From Populus alba (lineage: Eukaryota > Streptophyta > Magnoliopsida > Malpighiales > Salicaceae): 64,000 nucleotides of DNA. The notes under the pieces were generated by a model. That model saw only the letters and a program-made list of their open reading frames with translations, was not told the DNA's origin and did no database searches. The stretch lies in the NCBI RefSeq assembly GCF_005239225.2, contig NC_133301.1, forward strand, positions 4,985,157-5,049,156, read 5' to 3'. Shown piece after piece: positions 59,129 to 64,000 of the stretch. A program made the translations under genes and the position numbers. Numbering within the stretch: position 1 is the first letter of the stretch; every line of letters starts with the position of its first letter.

Positions 59129-60199
59129 TCATGAGGTCAAGCTATCTCTGTTCTTGGTAGATAAACGTTTCAAAAACTCGTATGTTGTGATCATGGTTGT
59201 TGCAGACATTGACATTGAAACCCACCTTGGTCCCAATCCTCTATAACAAGCTGCAAAACCACCTTCCTTCACCAAGTTCCTAACTGTTTGCATAACTGTC
59301 AATGGCCTTGTTCTTCCATTTTCCTCTCCATCCAAAACCTGCAAGCGTGTCTTAATTGTGTCAAGTGGCATAGTAATCATAGCCGAAACTCCACTGGCCA
59401 TGGCTGCACATACCCCTTGTACCGCCACCATTTCCTTTGAACCCGGCCTATAACCACAACCCCCACCACCATTTACAGCATTCTCATCTTTCTTGCTGGC
59501 ATAGCAACCAATACCACCCCACACAAGCCTATGAGCCACAGAGTAAGATGCCCACCAAACTGCATTAGATGGTGCATAAGTCAATATTGATATCCCAAAT
59601 CCTCTATACAACCCTCTTGGACCATCCACATTCAAAATCTTCCTAAACGCATCAATACCATTCATATACCTACACGAACTCGAACTGGGGATCATATTCT
59701 TGCTACTCTTGATGCTGCTACCATTACAATCTTGTACCATAAGTCTTTGGCTCACAACATCAATTGGGGTCCAAACTACCTGCGCAGCCATGGCAGAACT
59801 CAACCCTGCAGCAGCATTAGCAATAGCTGTTGCTGTAGTATCTGAAAACCCTAACCTAACAGTTGCAGTCCCAACATTACTCTTAGTAACCTCAAGCGCC
59901 GTCATGTAAAGTGCACGAGCTGGGATTGTACCCATCAAAGAAGTACCAAAACCCCTATAGAATCCTCTCACACCTTCATGATTCATAATTGACAATGACA
60001 ATTTGAGGGACGAGATTTGCGTGGGCAATACCTGTTGCCTAGTCTTTAAAACAACAACAGGGTAGAGAGCAGCTGATACACCTGAAAATAATGCTGCCCC
60101 AAGAAAGAAAAACTTCGACTTGTCAAGCATATGCCAATCTATATCAGCTGGTAGATGAATCTCTGACGCCGAATTATCCTCGGCTGCACTCAAACTCAT
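59129..60199 (-). CDS. Mitochondrial carrier protein, SLC25A44 type
   Basis: 356 residues in one coding exon, starting MSLSAAEDNSASEIHLPADI (ATG at 60197-60199) and ending with TGA at 59129-59131. A GTG nine bases further upstream is not needed. Three mitochondrial-carrier repeats are visible. The first signature is ALYPVVVLKTRQQ (Pro47), where the usual acidic residue of P-x-[DE]-x-x-[KR] is Val. The second is TPIDVVSQRLMVQD, and the third MPLDTIKTRLQVLD. Each is followed by a GFYRGFG or GLYRGFG/ACYRGLG-type loop. A Ser-rich insert follows repeat 2's first helix (SSIKSSKNMIPSSSSCRYM). Carriers form six transmembrane helices in the inner membrane. Animal SLC25A44 moves branched-chain amino acids; the plant substrate is not shown by the sequence. 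Alternative: another member of the same clade. A leader intron is likely upstream. Confidence 0.93.
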   Translation of the reverse strand: MSLSAAEDNSASEIHLPADIDWHMLDKSKFFFLGAALFSGVSAALYPVVVLKTRQQVLPTQISSLKLSLSIMNHEGVRGFYRGFGTSLMGTIPARALYMTALEVTKSNVGTATVRLGFSDTTATAIANAAAGLSSAMAAQVVWTPIDVVSQRLMVQDCNGSSIKSSKNMIPSSSSCRYMNGIDAFRKILNVDGPRGLYRGFGISILTYAPSNAVWWASYSVAHRLVWGGIGCYASKKDENAVNGGGGCGYRPGSKEMVAVQGVCAAMASGVSAMITMPLDTIKTRLQVLDGEENGRTRPLTVMQTVRNLVKEGGFAACYRGLGPRWVSMSMSATTMITTYEFLKRLSTKNRDSLTS

Positions 60200-60248
60200 C
60201 TTAGCCACTTTTAAAACACTAAATCACCAACAAGCCCTTTTAGCTCAA

Positions 60249-60647
60249 CTAGATAAAAAGTCTTTGAAACCAAAAACAAGCTCAGTCTCCTTTTTGCATA
60301 GCTCAACCAGCGATACACTTAAGCTGATTAAAACCCAACAGAAATGAACCGAACCCAGATCCAAAAAGTATTAATCTTCACTATTCCAACTACTAATTGG
60401 CTATACAGTTATGTATATTGAAAAATAAAAAACCCAAATCTAAAGCACAAAAAGGAGAAAGACTGATTCATGAACAAAATGAAAATGAAATACTAGGAAG
60501 CTATGTAGGAGTTAGGTGAAATAAAAGTTAAAGATTGGAGGTGTTGGGTTTTTCTTTCTCCTTCTATGCCAACAAATTTCAGACCAGTGGATCACCATAA
60601 AAGGGATAACTAAGAACAGATAGACAGTGGTGAAATCAGAATCTTAC
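60249..60647 (-). other. Probable 5' UTR intron of the carrier gene
   Basis: On the - strand a strong donor, CCG|GTAAGAT, ends a leader exon at 60648, and an acceptor, TTTTTATCTAG, ends at 60249, 49 bases before the ATG. Leader introns are common in plant carrier genes. Inferred from splice signals only. Confidence 0.45.
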
Positions 60648-61034
60648 CGGAAAGAAGTCCTATAAGGTTGTTGCTATTCTTTAACGCTGGGGGAATAAAA
60701 AAAAAAAAAAAAAAAAGAACCTAAAACAAAGTATGTAAATAATAAGGAAGAGAAAGTGAAGGCATATCACAAAAAGTGGATGAAGCAGAGATTGCGAGTG
60801 TGTGCTAATGTTAATTTAACGGAAAAGGAAAGACAAGAAGAGAATGGATTTTAGAGAGGATCGAGGAAAGTGGACACATGTCTGTTAATTCGTTTAGGGT
60901 TAGGAAATAGGAAGAGCGAGGGGAGGGGATGCCCTTTGTTACCTTGTGTTTTCCTCCTGCTCTGATCAGATCTTTAGGCCTGGGCTGGGCTGCTACATCA
61001 TTCAATGAATGCCTTAACTCTTTCGGCTGCCATT
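60648..61034 (-). promoter_or_regulatory. Leader exon and promoter region of the carrier gene
   Basis: An A-run of about 20 at 60694-60714 lies within the transcribed or promoter part. The transcription start is probably near 60800-60860. The LTR of copy B ends directly upstream (about 61035). Confidence 0.4.
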
Positions 61035-62790
61035 AATAATTTTTAAAATTATCATGAATAAAATAAATTTATAATAGAATTGTAACAATTGGATTAAATT
61101 TTAATTTTTTTATTTAATTTTTCTATAATATAATGAAATAAAAAAGAATAGAAGATTTGAAAAAAAAATTCTAAAAATAAAAATAATAAATTGATATGTA
61201 ATTAATTTAATTCAAAGATCTAGATATCTATTCCTATAAATTTGTTGATCATCGATGTAAAATAAATATCCTTTAAATTTAAACAAAATAAATTTGATGT
61301 CCCTTAAAACTAAGAGGAATCAAGGAGATCATAAGTAAATTAATTAGATAAAACTTTCTAATAAATTTTTTACCATCAAACAAATTTAATATTGAAAAAC
61401 AATTTTAATTCACTCGACAGACAGTAGCCTTAAGAGCAAAGTCTGTAAAATTTATTCTAAGCAACTGTTCAAAAGCTTGAACAATTTAACTTAGCTTATT
61501 CCTCCTAAATAAATTAAAGTGATAATTGCAACAATCAAGTTAACTCCTTTACTTCTTATTGTAGTCCTTAACAACGATTACATATTGAAAAAAAAACTAG
61601 AAAGTACATATATGCCATCTCAAAACAGTTCAATAAGCATGAACAAAAATCAATAGCATAATTTTGAAATAAAGATAAATAAGTACTTGAATATAAAAGA
61701 ATTACAATGATAACGTTATTTCACACAACTTAATAATGAAGATGTTGTATATTCTCCTTGAATTGAAATCCAAAGTTTAGTTCATAGCCGTTGGAAAATT
61801 AACAAAAATAAAGAGAAAAGAACGCTATAGAGAAGAAGAAAAGAGTTGTTTCTGATGCGATTTGCTTCCTTTATTCTCTCTCTCAACTATAATCTTTCAT
61901 TAGGATTCTTCTCCTAATTAAGAGTCCATAATGTTACTTAATTCCTTCTTCTTTATCTGGTCACTAGGTTGATTAAATGTCTCAGAATTTGTGTTGAAAA
62001 CTAACTCTGTTGCTATCATAACTCTACTGTAATTTAGACTTCACTGCAACTTAAGCTTTGTTTCTAACTTGTTTTTTTTTTGCAATAACCGGCTATTCTA
62101 GTTATAGTTTTTTTATTCATGGAATGTTAAAGGATTTATTTGCACATTTCTTGGATCCTAAGGCCCACCGTTTCTATTTCAAACTCTCAATTGTAGTGGG
62201 ATGTTCAACACCATTAGTTTCCTTATTAGATTTGGAGACCAATCTCATCTTTCATCTTGTGTCTGGATTGTCGTCTTCAAAATGATTTTATCTGACCTGA
62301 CATCCATCATAAAAGTTGTATTCCTTGATGTGTAGATGATTTTGAGCTTTTGAATCATATGATTTTTGATATTTGAGACTCAAGATATGCTTATTTGAAT
62401 CTATAGTGTGAAAGCGGAGAATCCTGCTGCAAGTAGGATTTCAATCCAATTTTATAGGTTTGATTAGTGGTCCAAACAAACTCGAATTTCTGCCCATAAT
62501 ATCTTTTTAGAAACCTTGATAAGTGTACTTTAACTTTTATGCAGCTCAAAATACATAAAAAAAAATAAACTCACAAAGTTTAACATTCTGAAATTATAAC
62601 ATGATGAAAAACTATCACAAGAAGCAAGGTCCGAAACATAAAATGCAGAAATTCATATCTTTTAGCAAGTAATTCACAAAGTTTCTTAAGCATGCTAAAC
62701 TCATAAAAATAACTTCCAATCAGCTCAAAATACATAAAAAAAAAATAGTGTAAAAGAAATACAAACATATGTATATTTTGCACTTATCAA
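61035..62790 (-). repeat. Large LTR, copy B (3' LTR of an element extending right)
   Basis: On the - strand it begins TGATAAGTGCAAAATATAC at 62790 and follows copy A (11045-13059) over most of its length with many substitutions and indels. It lacks the second 219-bp unit and has about 300 bp (61700-62040) not clearly present in A. The end near 61035 is approximate. Confidence 0.65.
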
Positions 62791-62803
62791 ATTCCCCCAC
62801 ACT
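62791..62803 (-). other. Polypurine tract of LTR copy B's element
   Basis: On the - strand GTGTGGGGGAATT lies directly before TGATAAGTG. This is where plus-strand synthesis would start, so copy B is the 3' LTR of an element whose body lies to the right. Confidence 0.75.
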
Positions 62804-64000
62804 TAGCTTTTGCACATCCTTGGGCAAAATTTCAATTTTACTTTTTCTAATATAAAAAATGTAATGCCATCAATGAACAACAATTAAACTCTCAAACCAT
62901 TATAACATATCATGAATGACATTCCAATCAATTTAAATTTTTTTTATCAAGTGTTTTTACTTTAGAATAAAACAACCAAATAGTAGATCTCACATGAATG
63001 ATCACTTAATTCTCATGTGTATGAAATGTTATTGTTTCACTTAAATTCATTACAATGGAAATGATCTACCATAAGCTTGCGAATCATCTCACTCTCCACC
63101 ATTTAGATTACATTTATTTCACAAATTATAAGGTCTTTTCAAGGGTTGTAATGTGGCTTGCTTTAGGGTGGGAAATCTTTGGTAAGGTATAGCTTAAAAG
63201 CCATCGAAACCAATGAAAAAAAAAACCCCAAAACAAGATATAGAATATTAAACACTCCCTCTAACCATTTTGAACTTGACAAATATTAAAGCTACATCAT
63301 TCTTTTTTTATTGGAAAATTGATCATTCAACAAAACAAAAATTTGGTTCAAACTAAAGGACAATTTTTAACCTTTCTAAAACTTCAAACCTTCACAATAA
63401 TGTTTTTTTTTTTTAGGAATCAAAGATATAAAAGATTGAACAAATTCCTCAATTTTCCATCATAATATCATGTGGCTTGTGTTTTTTTTTTTTTTTTCCA
63501 AAGTAAAAGATTGTTCCCCCGCACCTGACATAGCCACTTCTGAATTTAAGACACCCCCGCACTTATTTCATTTATTCTCATGCTTGTATAATGATATATG
63601 ATGCTTCATTAGTTTTATGGCTTGGGTAAGGAACTGTTTGGTTTAAGACTTGTAATGCAGGTTTATAATCAAAGAAAAGTCCATCAACTCAAAAAGGGTT
63701 CCAAGGGAAATATTTATCAAAAGGTGGGTTGCTAGGCTAGATAAGATACATAATAAAGAATGCCTTAATCATGGTCATGTATGCATGTAAAAGTATGGTT
63801 TTGATTAGAATTAAAGCAAGTTCTAGAGACACAAAACCAATGTAAAAAAATCACACATGAAAGGAAAATAAAGACTAATATGGATGTGTCAGTAATGAGG
63901 CTCAAATTCTCACAAGCTTGTGTCTACTAAATCAAGTTACTTTAGTCCCAAAGAAAATAGCTTGACTAAACAATCTTTTAAAAAAAACAAAATCATCATT
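62804..64000 (-). mobile_element. Internal 3' region of the same LTR element, no ORF
   Basis: AT-rich, without a recognised gene. Read on the - strand it would be the untranslated region before the polypurine tract. CCCCCGCAC phrases at about 63516 and 63554 resemble the tract on the + strand. The coding part, if any, is outside the window. Confidence 0.45.

Noticed and set aside
58896..59246. 116-codon + strand ORF
   Set aside because: Partly antisense to the carrier coding end and otherwise without features.
1..64000. CRISPR arrays, bacterial operons, riboswitches, rRNA genes
   Set aside because: None seen; the window is plant nuclear DNA, and its tandem repeats lack the regular repeat-spacer pattern.

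Overview
This is plant nuclear DNA from a dicot. It is AT-rich and intron-containing, and it is dominated by LTR retrotransposons and small DNA transposons that carry plant-type signals: initiator-tRNA(Met) primer sites, CACTA ends with a DUF4216-like remnant, hAT-like and Mutator-like non-autonomous elements, and a tRNA-derived SINE. The style of the extensin, the Alfin-like gene and the small repeats resembles poplar/willow (Salicaceae); that placement is inference, because no search could be run.

Two genes look intact. The first is a five-exon Alfin-like PHD-finger gene on the + strand (49694-53795, about 254 residues). The second is a mitochondrial carrier of the SLC25A44 type on the - strand with a single coding exon (59129-60199, 356 residues) and a probable leader intron. 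A Pro-rich extensin-like gene (33392-33934) is full of SPPPP motifs but appears to have lost the normal start and frame of its signal peptide. The other gene traces are broken: a decayed multi-exon locus of unknown identity spread over about 19.4-29.4 kb and split by a Gypsy element and a solo LTR, and a PPR-protein pseudogene (about 37.24-38.61 kb).

Layout. 0.77-3.6 kb is a decayed Copia with an intact 5-bp target duplication but only 57 bp of its 3' LTR. 3.7-8.5 kb is a second Copia with matching 391-bp LTRs and an intact AGATA duplication, in which the core (end of gag plus all of pol) is inverted relative to its LTRs. 8.9-11.0 kb is an internally deleted chromodomain Gypsy. 11.0-13.06 kb is a roughly 2-kb LTR of a larger retrotransposon family, which recurs inverted at the right end of the window (61.0-62.8 kb). 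13.8-15.3 kb is Copia debris and 15.8-17.6 kb a degenerate CACTA. 21.45-26.74 kb is a nearly full-length chromovirus-type Gypsy with an ATTCC duplication and many premature stops. 28.4-29.2 kb is a solo LTR. From 29 to 49 kb the window is AT-rich and repeat-filled (hAT-like element, tandem arrays, direct dispersed repeats, a Mutator-like element), with the extensin and the PPR pseudogene embedded. From 49 to 61 kb lie the two intact genes, separated by a hAT element with perfect 8-bp duplications, a SINE and MITEs.

The two intact genes do not form a pathway: one is a chromatin reader and the other an organelle transporter. The most unusual object is the Copia element with the inverted core and a 53-bp inverted duplication that straddles its polypurine tract/LTR border.
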